From positions 1-16,023 of the forward strand of contig CAMWXM010000035.1 of the NCBI GenBank assembly GCA_947178195.1: DNA of 16,023 bases, written 5' to 3'. The notes beneath the pieces are model-generated. The model saw only the letters and a program-made list of their open reading frames with translations. It did no database searches and was not told the DNA's origin. The stretch is from an uncultured Ruminococcus sp. (GTDB taxonomy: Bacteria; Bacillota; Clostridia; Oscillospirales; Ruminococcaceae). This document shows positions 7,095-14,881 of the stretch, piece after piece (the first letter of the stretch is position 1; every line of letters starts with the position of its first letter). The position numbers and the translations under genes are program-made.

Positions 7095-7138
7095 TAGAAG
7101 AGGGCGACTGGGAAGCGAATCTTGCTTACTACGCCCTC
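7085..7138 (+). promoter_or_regulatory. Programmed -1 ribosomal frameshift signal (slippery heptamer plus hairpin)
   Basis: The heptamer A AAA AAC (7085-7091) is in the correct phase, directly before the TAA stop at 7092. GAGGGCG (7100-7106) pairs with CGCCCTC (7132-7138) to form a 7-bp GC-rich stem beginning 8 bases after the heptamer, the usual distance for a stimulatory structure. The loop can form an inner AAGC/GCTT stem (7113-7116 with 7124-7127). The -1 frame stays open for 64 codons, ending just before the tape measure. Confidence 0.93.
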
Positions 7139-7285
7139 CTTAAACTTCATATTTTACCATCTGTTTTTCTTGAAATGGATGAAAAGGAAAAAGCTTTTGT
7201 TGCGGCGGCGATTAAAATAAAAATTGAAAGCGATAAAAAGAAAGAAAAGGAAATCAAACGTAAATCTAAATCGAAAGGCGGTTAA
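7091..7285 (+). CDS. Tail assembly chaperone, -1 frameshift extension (T domain)
   Basis: This frame has no start of its own; it is entered by -1 slippage at A AAA AAC. It encodes 64 residues beginning LIEEGDWEANLAYYALLKL and ending in a highly basic helix (KKKEKEIKRKSKSKGG). Fused to the 143-residue short form it gives a 207-residue protein. In this family the extension is the part that contacts the tape measure while the shared part binds the tube subunit; the function is known from lambda and related phages. The stop at 7283-7285 is followed 5 bases later by the tape-measure ATG, so translation of the tape measure may be coupled to frameshifting ribosomes. Confidence 0.9.
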   Translation, partial: LIEEGDWEANLAYYALLKLHILPSVFLEMDEKEKAFVAAAIKIKIESDKKKEKEIKRKSKSKGG

Positions 7286-7290
7286 AATTT

Positions 7291-10200
7291 ATGGCATCTA
7301 TTCAGACGGCAATTGAATTGTATGACGGGCTTACTGCTCCTATGATGAACATTATAAATGCTGTAAATATGGGCGTTTCATCTATGTATGAAATGAATGA
7401 AGCTATGAACAGTCCTATTGACACCGCCTCTTTTGATGCCGCGCGTGATAATATTAACAGAGCAGAAATTGCGGTCAGGGAGCTTGATAATGCAATACAG
7501 AAGATCAACGGCTCTAATGTAGAAATTAATGTGCCTTCTGTATCTGCGTCCATTGAAGTACCATTTAAATGGCAGTCGTACAATAATCTTGAAGTATTTA
7601 CCAATACCGGAATTGAACGTTTTGAACAGGAATTGGCAAGCGTAAATTCTATGCTTGAGCAGCTTAATGACGATCAGTTTAAAATCACAATGGCGTCAAA
7701 TGATACGGATATACTTTCACCTGATGCGGCTTATGATATTCGCAGCGTTGAAGGCAGAGTGCAATCGCTTATTGATATGATAAGACAGGTTGAAGAAACA
7801 TCTCTTGATGTGGGGACAGATGATACTAATGCAAATCTTGAAAGGTTAAGAGCTGCGCTGTTTGAAACTATTAATCTTGAAAATAGATTGAAAGAATCAA
7901 TGCAGGGAGCAGATTTATCAGAGGTAAATGCCGCTTTTCTGAAACTTTCAGAAAATATAACCCATACCGAAAGGCTTGTAAGAGATACCTTCTCCGAAAT
8001 TGAAGTACCGCATGTTGAAATTCCCATTACATGGCAGTCTGATAATTTAGAAGTATTTACAAATACAGGTATTGAAAGATTTCAGCAGGAAATACAAAGC
8101 GTCAATTCTATGCTGAACACTTTAAATCAAACTCAGACCCAAATTACACAAACTGCTATGAAGATGGATTTGTTTCCAACAAATTCGGTGGTTGATATCA
8201 GTAATATCCAGATGCGTCTTGCAGGTATTCAACAAAAAATTCAGGCTATCGAAAGTAATCCCCTGAATATAGGTTCTGATACTGCAAATGCCGAACTTGA
8301 ACGCCTAAGAGGTCAATTGAGTCAGGCTGTTTCCCAACAAGAGGATTTAAACCGTGCTGTTGAAAATATGGATATAGAAGGGGCTAATCAAGCTTACTTA
8401 CATCTTTCTCAAACCGTCGGAAATACGGAAAGATATATCCGAGATAATGTTGACGAACAAGGGCGTTTTAATTGTGAAATTGAGCGTGGAACTGCCGAAG
8501 CCAATCAGCTTATGCAGACAATTAAGGGAGCAGTCGCCGCATACGCTTCAATTCAGACTGCCAAAAATGTTATTGATCTGTCGGATACAATGACGCAAAC
8601 TACAGCCCGTCTCAATTTGATTGTTGATGACGGTGGAAGTGTTGAAGAGCTGCAAAATAAAATATATGCTTCCGCTCAGAATGCAAGAGGTTCGTATCAG
8701 GCAACCGCTGATGCTGTTTCAAAATTGGGACTTATGGCAGGAGACGCTTTTAGCGGTACAGATGAAATTGTTGCTTTTATGGAACAGGTGAATAAGCAAT
8801 TTACCATTGCCGGGACAGAAGCGTCAGGAATAGACGCAGCTATGCTCCAACTTACACAGGCTATGGGTTCTGGGGTTCTCAGAGGTGAAGAATTTAACAG
8901 TATACTTGAACAAGCTCCGAATATTATTCAATCAATTGCTGATTATATGGGAGTTCCAAAAGGTCAATTAAAGGATATGGCGGCGGAAGGTCAGATAACC
9001 TCTGACATTGTAAAAAATACCATGTTTGCAGCGGCAAATGAAACCAACGCTAAATTTGCGAGTATGCCAGTGACCTTTTCGCAAATCGGGACTTCCTTTA
9101 AAAATACTGCATTGATGGCATTTCAGCCTGTTATTCGACGAATAAGCGAAATTGCAAACAACGAACAATTTCAGAATTTTGTTGATAACGCAGTTAGTGC
9201 ATTATCGGCTGTTGCAGAAGTTGCAGTTGAAATATTTGATTTATTAGTGAGCGTAGGAGGCGTGATTGCTGATAATTGGTCGTGGCTATCTCCGATTATT
9301 TACGGTGTAGCCGGGGCTTTGGCGGTTTATTATGGTTGGCTGTTACTGACAAAAGGAGCTGCTTTAGCGACAGCCGCCGCCCAAGCTGTTTTAACAGGCG
9401 CAAAAATGCTTGCTGTACCAATATATGCAGCTTTAACCGGGGCAACAATGGCAGATACAGCGGCACAATGGGGGTTGAATTCGGCATTATACGCTTGTCC
9501 TATTGTATGGATAATCATTCTTATAATTGCACTGATAGCCTTATTCTATGCGGTAATTGCTGCTATAAATAAATTTGCCGGAACGTCTATTTCTGCAACG
9601 GGTATAATTTGTGGAGCGTTCATGGTTGCTCTCGCTTTTATAGGAAATTTATTTGTAACACTTATAAATTTTGTTATTGATCTTTTTGTTGTTCTTTGGA
9701 ATTTTATAGCGGCATTTGCAAACTTTTTCGGTAATGTACTTAATGATCCGGTAGGGGCTATTGCAAGGCTATTTTTTGATTTGGTAGACACTGTACTCTC
9801 ATTACTTCAAACTCTCGCAAGTGCAATTGATTTTATTTTTGGTTCAGACCTTGCAGGAGGCGTTCAAGGTTGGCGTGATTCTCTTGGTGATTGGGTAGAC
9901 GATACCTTTGGCAAAGGAGAAGAAATAATGGCTAAGGTAGATGCACAGGATTGGCATCTTGACAGATTTGAATACAAAACCGCATGGGATAAGGGATATG
10001 AATTTGGTGAAAGTATTGAAGAAAGTATCTCTGATTTTAATCCCTCCGATCTTTTTAATACAAATGTTCCGAACGCAGATGAATATGCTAATTTAGGCGG
10101 CTATGGAGCAGATCTTGCCGGAGATGTTGGTGATATCGCAGGAAACACAAGCGATATAGCTGATTCAATGGATATTACAGAAGAAGATTTAAAATATCTC

Positions 10201-10374
10201 CGTGACATTGCAGAAAAGGAAACAATAAACAGGTTTACCACTGCCGAAATAAAAATTGAGCAGACTAACAACAATACCATTTCGTCTGATTTGGATATAG
10301 ATGGAGTTGTGGACGGATTGACAGACGCTGTTGATGAGGCGGTGAATAATATAGCGGAAGGGGTGCATGTTTAA
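7291..10374 (+). CDS. Tail tape measure protein (XkdO-like)
   Basis: The 1027-residue protein sets tail length and sits inside the tube. Residues 1-85 are a short helical head. Residues about 90-395 hold two tandem copies of a 154-residue unit. Residues about 425-610 match the tape-measure N-terminal domain: TARLNLIVDDGG, a helical core with AMGSGVLRGEEFNSILEQAP, and FKNTALMAFQPV. Residues about 664-813 are several hydrophobic helices typical of the membrane-inserting part. The C-terminus (about 890-1027) is a polar, Gly/Asp-rich helical tail. The start at 7291 has only a weak GGCGG site 9 bases upstream, 5 bases after the chaperone extension stop, which suggests coupling. The gene appears intact. 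No lytic domain (transglycosylase or peptidase) is seen in it; the peptidase of this tail is instead in the XkdR-like protein. Confidence 0.95.
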   Translation: MASIQTAIELYDGLTAPMMNIINAVNMGVSSMYEMNEAMNSPIDTASFDAARDNINRAEIAVRELDNAIQKINGSNVEINVPSVSASIEVPFKWQSYNNLEVFTNTGIERFEQELASVNSMLEQLNDDQFKITMASNDTDILSPDAAYDIRSVEGRVQSLIDMIRQVEETSLDVGTDDTNANLERLRAALFETINLENRLKESMQGADLSEVNAAFLKLSENITHTERLVRDTFSEIEVPHVEIPITWQSDNLEVFTNTGIERFQQEIQSVNSMLNTLNQTQTQITQTAMKMDLFPTNSVVDISNIQMRLAGIQQKIQAIESNPLNIGSDTANAELERLRGQLSQAVSQQEDLNRAVENMDIEGANQAYLHLSQTVGNTERYIRDNVDEQGRFNCEIERGTAEANQLMQTIKGAVAAYASIQTAKNVIDLSDTMTQTTARLNLIVDDGGSVEELQNKIYASAQNARGSYQATADAVSKLGLMAGDAFSGTDEIVAFMEQVNKQFTIAGTEASGIDAAMLQLTQAMGSGVLRGEEFNSILEQAPNIIQSIADYMGVPKGQLKDMAAEGQITSDIVKNTMFAAANETNAKFASMPVTFSQIGTSFKNTALMAFQPVIRRISEIANNEQFQNFVDNAVSALSAVAEVAVEIFDLLVSVGGVIADNWSWLSPIIYGVAGALAVYYGWLLLTKGAALATAAAQAVLTGAKMLAVPIYAALTGATMADTAAQWGLNSALYACPIVWIIILIIALIALFYAVIAAINKFAGTSISATGIICGAFMVALAFIGNLFVTLINFVIDLFVVLWNFIAAFANFFGNVLNDPVGAIARLFFDLVDTVLSLLQTLASAIDFIFGSDLAGGVQGWRDSLGDWVDDTFGKGEEIMAKVDAQDWHLDRFEYKTAWDKGYEFGESIEESISDFNPSDLFNTNVPNADEYANLGGYGADLAGDVGDIAGNTSDIADSMDITEEDLKYLRDIAEKETINRFTTAEIKIEQTNNNTISSDLDIDGVVDGLTDAVDEAVNNIAEGVHV
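7558..8470 (+). repeat. Two tandem 154-residue repeats in the tape measure
   Basis: Copy 1 (from about 7558) and copy 2 (from about 8020) both read WQS, NLEVFTNTGIERF and QE, SVNSMLxxLN, later ANxxLERLR and a final helix ending ERxxRD. The Trp codons lie at 7570 and 8032, exactly 462 bases apart. DNA identity is strong only at the start of each copy, so the duplication is old. The units are mostly helical. Confidence 0.85.
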
Positions 10375-11064
10375 GTGAGCAAAAACGGATATAGCTTTTT
10401 TCTTGGTGCATGTCTTTTACCCATAGCTCCTGAAAAGCTGCAAATAAAAATCAATAACGGAAATAAAGCTGTTGTACTAATGAACGAAGGGCAGATAAAT
10501 ATTATTAAATCTCCAAAGCTTACCGATATAGAATTTGAGTGTATTATACCTCATACGAAATATCCTTTTGCAACTTATACCTTTGGATTTAAACCTGTTT
10601 CTTATTATCTGGATTATTTTGAACGATTAAAAACTCTGCATGCACACTTTCAGTTTCTTGTGTCGAGAACTTTGCCTACGGGCAAAGTTCTTTTTTCTAC
10701 CAATATCAAGGTAACTTTAGAGGATTACAAAATAACCGAACAGGCTAAGGACGGCTTTGACCTGACTGTAAAAATAAAGCTGAAGCAATACAGAGCGTAT
10801 GGAACAAAGACGGTTACGATTAAAAACAGCTCTTCCAATGCAAAGTCCAAAGCTACGGTTAATACACAGCGTGATACTTCAAAAACCACATCTGTTTCTC
10901 AGGCCTACACGGTTGTAAAAGGCGATTGTCTTTGGAATATTGCAAAGAAATTTTATAATGACGGTTCAAAGTATACGGTTATATATAATGCAAATAAAAA
11001 GATTATAGGAGGCAATTCTAACCTTATTTATCCCGGTCAGAAATTGACTATTCCCGCAATTTAG
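10375..11064 (+). CDS. LysM-domain baseplate/tail protein (XkdP-like)
   Basis: This 229-residue protein begins with GTG directly after the tape-measure TAA; GGAAGGGG (10356-10363) is 11 bases upstream. The N-terminal part (about 1-140) fits the XkdP or gp53-like family: SFFLGACLLPIAPEKLQIKI and a later FKPVSYYLDYFERLK. A Ser/Thr/Lys-rich linker (about 145-175) leads to one LysM domain (177-229) with AYTVVKGDCLWNIAKKFY and YPGQKLTIPAI. LysM binds peptidoglycan or links baseplate parts; the XkdP protein is thought to join hub and tube. The order tape measure, LysM protein, XkdQ is that of PBSX. Oddly, a perfect terminator-like hairpin (10666-10696) lies inside the coding region. Confidence 0.92.
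   Translation: MSKNGYSFFLGACLLPIAPEKLQIKINNGNKAVVLMNEGQINIIKSPKLTDIEFECIIPHTKYPFATYTFGFKPVSYYLDYFERLKTLHAHFQFLVSRTLPTGKVLFSTNIKVTLEDYKITEQAKDGFDLTVKIKLKQYRAYGTKTVTIKNSSSNAKSKATVNTQRDTSKTTSVSQAYTVVKGDCLWNIAKKFYNDGSKYTVIYNANKKIIGGNSNLIYPGQKLTIPAI
10666..10696 (+). terminator. Intrinsic-terminator hairpin inside the LysM gene
   Basis: AGAACTTTGCC (10666-10676) pairs perfectly with GGCAAAGTTCT (10681-10691), closing on a TACG loop, i.e. C(UACG)G, a member of the very stable UNCG tetraloops. Five further T residues (10692-10696) follow. The shape is that of a strong rho-independent terminator on the + strand, but it lies about 290 bases inside an open reading frame, where it encodes RTLPTGKVLF. 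Translating ribosomes would normally prevent it from folding. Confidence 0.7.
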
Positions 11065-11074
11065 GAGGCATGCT

Positions 11075-12055
11075 ATGAATTTGGAATTGCTTGTACATGA
11101 ACCGGGTGGAAAAAAGGCGTATATTCCGGTCATAGAAGAGAGTATCGAATGGAGTACCGAAAGAAGAAGTACACCTGGAAAGTTGACTTTTAAAATAGTA
11201 AAAGACGGTACTATTGAATTTCAGGAGGGTGCAGCGGTTCGGCTTAAAGTAAATAATCAGCCTGTTTTTTATGGGTTTATTTTTACCAAAAAACGTGATA
11301 AGGATCAGATAATTACTGTTACCGCTTATGACCAGTTAAGGTATCTGAAAAATAAAGATACTTACATTTACGAAAATAAAACCGCTTCACAGCTTTTAAA
11401 AATGATAGCGTCCGATTTCAAGCTGAATCTTGGGACTGTTGAGGATTCAAAATACGTGATTGCTTCAAGAGTTGAGGACAATACTTCACTTTTTGATATG
11501 ATAGAAAATGCTCTTGACCTGACCTTGCAGAACAGCAAGAAAATGTTTGTTTTGTATGACGATTTCGGCAAGCTTAATCTGAAAAATATTTCATCTATGC
11601 GTGTGGGAAAATCAGGAAAATATCTTATGATTGATTCTTCTACAGGTGAAAATTTTGACTATACTTCAAGCATTGACAGTGATACATACAATAAGGTGAA
11701 GCTTACCTATGATAATGAAGATTCAGGCAAGCGAGAGGTTTATATTTCGCAGGATTCCAGCCACATGAACCAGTGGGGAATTTTGCAGTATTTCGATACC
11801 CTCAAAGAAGGCGAAAACGGCAAAGCGAAAGCAGACGCACTTCTGAAGCTTTACAATAGTAAAACAAGGAATCTGAAAATCACTAATGCTATTGGAGATA
11901 TAAGAGTTCGTGCCGGAAGTATGGTTGTAATTGATCTTGATTTGGGAGATATTAAGCTTAAAAATTTTATGTTGGTTGAAAAAGCAAAGCATACTTTTAA
12001 GCAGGATGAGCATTTTATGGAGCTTACTTTGAGAGGAGGAGAATTTATTGCCTGA
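11075..12055 (+). CDS. Baseplate hub protein (XkdQ-like)
   Basis: This 326-residue protein matches the XkdQ/YqbQ family, related to the gp27/gpD hub of contractile tails. It opens with MNLELLVHEPGGKKAYIPVIE, has an early beta domain with SIEWSTERRSTPGKLTFKI and VFYGFIF, a central TASQLLKMIASDF region, then FDYTSSIDSDTYNKVKL and a C-terminal domain ending HFMELTLRGGEF. The hub forms the ring onto which the tube is built. A strong TAGGAGG (11062-11068) includes the stop codon of the LysM gene and lies 6 bases before the ATG. The last 8 bases overlap the next gene. Size and order agree with PBSX. Confidence 0.9.
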   Translation: MNLELLVHEPGGKKAYIPVIEESIEWSTERRSTPGKLTFKIVKDGTIEFQEGAAVRLKVNNQPVFYGFIFTKKRDKDQIITVTAYDQLRYLKNKDTYIYENKTASQLLKMIASDFKLNLGTVEDSKYVIASRVEDNTSLFDMIENALDLTLQNSKKMFVLYDDFGKLNLKNISSMRVGKSGKYLMIDSSTGENFDYTSSIDSDTYNKVKLTYDNEDSGKREVYISQDSSHMNQWGILQYFDTLKEGENGKAKADALLKLYNSKTRNLKITNAIGDIRVRAGSMVVIDLDLGDIKLKNFMLVEKAKHTFKQDEHFMELTLRGGEFIA

Positions 12056-12734
12056 CGCAGTTAAACTTGTTAAATTTATTAAAAGAATAGCCTTGGAAGC
12101 TGTAGAAGCCGCAAAGCCTGTACAGATTTGCTTTGGCACGGTCAAAAGTACAGAGCCTTTGGAAATCTATGTAGAGCAGAAAATGACTTTGAGAAAAAAT
12201 CAGCTGATTATATTGCAGAATATTTCAGGAGCTTTGGCAGCAACAGGCAGTATAACGGCATATGCAGAATCTTTTGTCGGAAAAATTCCGTACTTATTAG
12301 GTGCAGGACGAAATTATAATACTCTTGAAGAAATCGTTACAGCAGGAGGAATGTGTGACTGTTCTGCATTTACAGAGCGTGTATATCGGCACTTTGGAGC
12401 GGAAATCGGGACTGTTGTTTCGGCTCAGGAAAGCGCAGGAGTTTCGGTTAATTTATCCAATATTCAAGACGGTGATTTGCTAATTTTGGAGGATGGATGG
12501 CATGCAGGGATTTATAAAGCAGGAGGTCAGGTTATCCATGAGGGTGGAGATGATTACACAGGAAACGTAAAGATAAGTCCTCTTTCAGCATTTGATTTAA
12601 AGGATATTCGCCGTATTTCTGTAAACTCTTCTGCATCTAAAACCGGAAGCTGCGGGCTCGCTGAAAAAGATGAAGTAGTGCTTGTAAGGCAGCAGGGTGG
12701 ACAAAAATATATTGTAATGGGGAAGATAAAATGA
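12048..12734 (+). CDS. XkdR-like (DUF2577) baseplate protein with inserted NlpC/P60 peptidase domain
   Basis: Translation starts at TTG 12048 behind a GGAGGAG site and overlaps the XkdQ-like gene by 8 bases. Residues 1-62 match DUF2577 (FGTVKSTEPLEIYVEQKMTL, then LIILQN) and residues about 204-228 match the DUF2577 end (DEVVLVRQQGGQKYIVMGKI). Between them, about residues 68-192, lies an NlpC/P60 cysteine peptidase: the GKIPYLLGAGRN strand, catalytic Cys105 in CDCSAFTERVY, GDLLILE, His152 in WHAGIY and His164 in VIHEGG. NlpC/P60 enzymes cut peptide stems of peptidoglycan. DUF2577 proteins normally have a short middle section here. The predicted role is a baseplate component that opens the cell wall at contraction. 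The domain calls are from motifs seen; the architecture is unusual in my experience. Confidence 0.87.
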   Translation: MPDAVKLVKFIKRIALEAVEAAKPVQICFGTVKSTEPLEIYVEQKMTLRKNQLIILQNISGALAATGSITAYAESFVGKIPYLLGAGRNYNTLEEIVTAGGMCDCSAFTERVYRHFGAEIGTVVSAQESAGVSVNLSNIQDGDLLILEDGWHAGIYKAGGQVIHEGGDDYTGNVKISPLSAFDLKDIRRISVNSSASKTGSCGLAEKDEVVLVRQQGGQKYIVMGKIK

Positions 12735-13135
12735 TACAGTCAGACAGTGTTTTTTTAGAAGAAGATTTTGAAATTGAAGAACAGCCAACCAAGACCTATA
12801 AAATGAACAGGACAAATAATACGGTCAGAGGGTACAGTGACGAGCTTGAAGCAGTTAAACAGGCGATTTACAAAATACTACTTACAGAACGTTATCAGCA
12901 TGTAATGTATTCATGGGATTACGGAATAGAAACTCTTGATTTGTACGGTCAGCCTATTGAATATGTTTGCCCTGAATTGGAACGGCGAATTACAGAAGCT
13001 CTTACATGGGATGACAGAATTAAAAGTGTTGATAATTTTGAATTCAGTATTCCGCAAAAAGATGTTATCCATGTGACCTTTACTGTTCATACGATATTTG
13101 GTGATACAGAAGCAGAAAAAGAGGTGGATTTTTAA
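12731..13135 (+). CDS. Baseplate wedge protein (XkdS-like, DUF2634, gp25-related)
   Basis: The 134-residue product fits the XkdS/DUF2634 family, which is related to T4 gp25. It has an acidic start (FLEEDFEIEEQPTKTYKM), a middle with ELEAVKQAIYKILLTERYQ and MYSWDYGIE, and a C-terminal RRITEALTWDDRIKSVDNF. The helix-plus-Tyr-Gly-x-Glu pattern is the gp25 lysozyme-like fold without catalytic function; it helps start sheath assembly at the baseplate. The ATG overlaps the preceding TGA as ATGA, and GGGGAAG lies just upstream. Its stop overlaps the following gene by one base. Confidence 0.92.
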   Translation: MIQSDSVFLEEDFEIEEQPTKTYKMNRTNNTVRGYSDELEAVKQAIYKILLTERYQHVMYSWDYGIETLDLYGQPIEYVCPELERRITEALTWDDRIKSVDNFEFSIPQKDVIHVTFTVHTIFGDTEAEKEVDF

Positions 13136-14337
13136 TGTATGAAAATGTTACATATGAAGCGATTCTTGATCGAATGCTTGACAGAGTATCAGACAAATTG
13201 GATAAAAGAGAGGGTTCGGTTATTTTTGATACCCATTCTCCAACGGCTATAGAATTGCAGATTTTATATATTGAGCTTGATAATATTATAAAGGAAGCAT
13301 ACGGCGATACGGCTTCAAGAGAATTTCTCATTAAACGTTGTAAGGAAAGAGGAATTATCCCCTATGAAGCAACACACGCTGTTTTGAAAGGAAAATTTAC
13401 CCCAACAAATATTGATGTTATCGGGCAGAGGTTCAATATTGGCTCAATAAATTTTACCGTGCTTGAAAAAATTGCAGACGGCGAATATCAGGTGCAATGT
13501 GAAACACCGGGAATTACAGGCAATCAGCAGTTAGGGATTATGACTCCAATAGATTATATAGACGGTCTGGAAACAGCCCAACTTACTGAAATTCTTATTT
13601 CCGGAGAGGATGAAGAGGACACTGAAGATTTAAGAAAACGTTACTTTGATTCCTTCAACGAAAAAGCGTTTGGCGGTAATATTCAGGATTATCTTGAAAA
13701 AACAAATGCAATTCCCGGAGTAGGAAGCGTAAAAGTAACAAGAGTCTGGAACGGAGACATTTCACCTTCAGGTCTGATACCGTCCAACGCTGTAAAGAAT
13801 TGGTATGAATTTATTATCGACGCGTTAGATGGCGATCCGAAAATATGGCTTGAAACAGTTTATAATGCCGCAAAAAATAAAAAGCTGACAACTGGGGGGA
13901 CAGTGCTTTTAACTATCCTTAATTCTGATTTCGGGATTGCTTCTGACGCGTTAATACAGAAGGTTCAGCAGACAATTGACCCTGATGAAAACGCCGGAGA
14001 AGGTTACGGTTTAGCTCCTATCGGTCATTTAGTAAATGTGAAAAGTGCAGAAGAAGTCAGCATTAAAATAAATTCCAATATTACTTTTGATACGGGGTAT
14101 AGCTGGTCAAATCTGCAAGGTCTGATTGACAACGTTGTGTCTGATTATTTGCTTAATTTGAGAAAATCATGGGCTGATAATCCTTATTTAGTAGTCCGTA
14201 TCAGTCAGATTGAAACACGGCTTTTGAGCATTAAAGGTATCGAAGATGTCGACGGTACAACGATCAACAGAATTGCTGATAACCTTACTTTAGGAAAGTA
14301 TGAAGTTCCTGTTTATGGAGGTGCAAGCGCATGGTAA
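13135..14337 (+). CDS. Baseplate J-like protein (XkdT-like)
   Basis: This 400-residue protein matches the XkdT/gpJ baseplate family: the YEAILDRMLDRVSDKLDKREG start, SREFLIKRCKERGI, a GTPGITGNQ-like PGITGNQQLG loop, DTEDLRKRYFDSFNEKAFGGN, and a C-terminal IKGIEDVDG motif. It forms the baseplate wedge and contacts the sheath. The classic XkdT is about 348 residues, and most of the extra length is a block at residues about 208-254 between VWNG and GGTVLLTIL, with a Trp-rich helix (KNWYEFIIDALDG, KIWLETVYNAAKN). The ATG at 13135 is preceded by GAGGTGG and overlaps the XkdS stop by one base. It overlaps the next gene by 7 bases. Confidence 0.94.
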   Translation: MYENVTYEAILDRMLDRVSDKLDKREGSVIFDTHSPTAIELQILYIELDNIIKEAYGDTASREFLIKRCKERGIIPYEATHAVLKGKFTPTNIDVIGQRFNIGSINFTVLEKIADGEYQVQCETPGITGNQQLGIMTPIDYIDGLETAQLTEILISGEDEEDTEDLRKRYFDSFNEKAFGGNIQDYLEKTNAIPGVGSVKVTRVWNGDISPSGLIPSNAVKNWYEFIIDALDGDPKIWLETVYNAAKNKKLTTGGTVLLTILNSDFGIASDALIQKVQQTIDPDENAGEGYGLAPIGHLVNVKSAEEVSIKINSNITFDTGYSWSNLQGLIDNVVSDYLLNLRKSWADNPYLVVRISQIETRLLSIKGIEDVDGTTINRIADNLTLGKYEVPVYGGASAW

Positions 14338-14867
14338 GAGAAGTTGAGCTTGTTTCCTATTTACCGGAATTTTTAGCTGAATACAAAGAAATTTCCGCGG
14401 CTCTGGAAACTGAAAATCCCGAATTCATTTTGGTATGGAATGCCACTGATCGTACATTGCGCAATGAATTTATCGAAACCGCTGATGAATATGGTATTTC
14501 AAGATTTGAAAAAATCCTTAACATTTTACCGTCAAAAGAGGATACCCTTGAAAGCCGTCGGGCAAGAGTTTATTCAAGATGGTTTAATTCCATTCCGTGT
14601 ACCCTGAAAGCCTTTATTGCAAAATTAATTAGCATATGTGGAAAATCAAATTTTTCTATTGTAAAGGATTATTTGAATTATAACATTAAAATTGCAGTAG
14701 GTCTTGAAATGTTTGGACAAATTGAAGAATTGGAACGTATAATCGAAACAATGATTCCTTGCAATATGACGGTAAATTCTGTAAACAAAATTCAATGCGT
14801 ATCAGAAGGAAAAAGTTTGATAGGTTCAGGTATAGGCATATCCGAAATTATTGTAATAAGAAATTAG
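14331..14867 (+). CDS. Baseplate/tail protein (XkdU-like, DUF2313)
   Basis: The 178-residue product fits the XkdU/DUF2313 (gpI-like) family. It begins REVELVSYLPEFLAEYKE and has the conserved TDRTLRNEFIETADEYGISRFEKIL, an ESRRARVYSRWFN segment and a C-terminal half starting SICGKSNF, ending with KSLIGSGIGISEI. In phage tails this protein connects the baseplate to the fibres. A strong GGAGGT (14317-14322) sits before the ATG at 14331, within the end of the XkdT-like gene. Its stop is 14 bases before the fibre gene. No defects seen. Confidence 0.92.
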   Translation: MVREVELVSYLPEFLAEYKEISAALETENPEFILVWNATDRTLRNEFIETADEYGISRFEKILNILPSKEDTLESRRARVYSRWFNSIPCTLKAFIAKLISICGKSNFSIVKDYLNYNIKIAVGLEMFGQIEELERIIETMIPCNMTVNSVNKIQCVSEGKSLIGSGIGISEIIVIRN

Positions 14868-14881
14868 AAGGGAGCGAAAAT

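Noticed and set aside
9276..9572. 98-residue reading frame inside the tape measure
   Set aside because: It is in another frame of a clear tape-measure membrane region, lacks a ribosome site and has a composition typical of a shadow frame.
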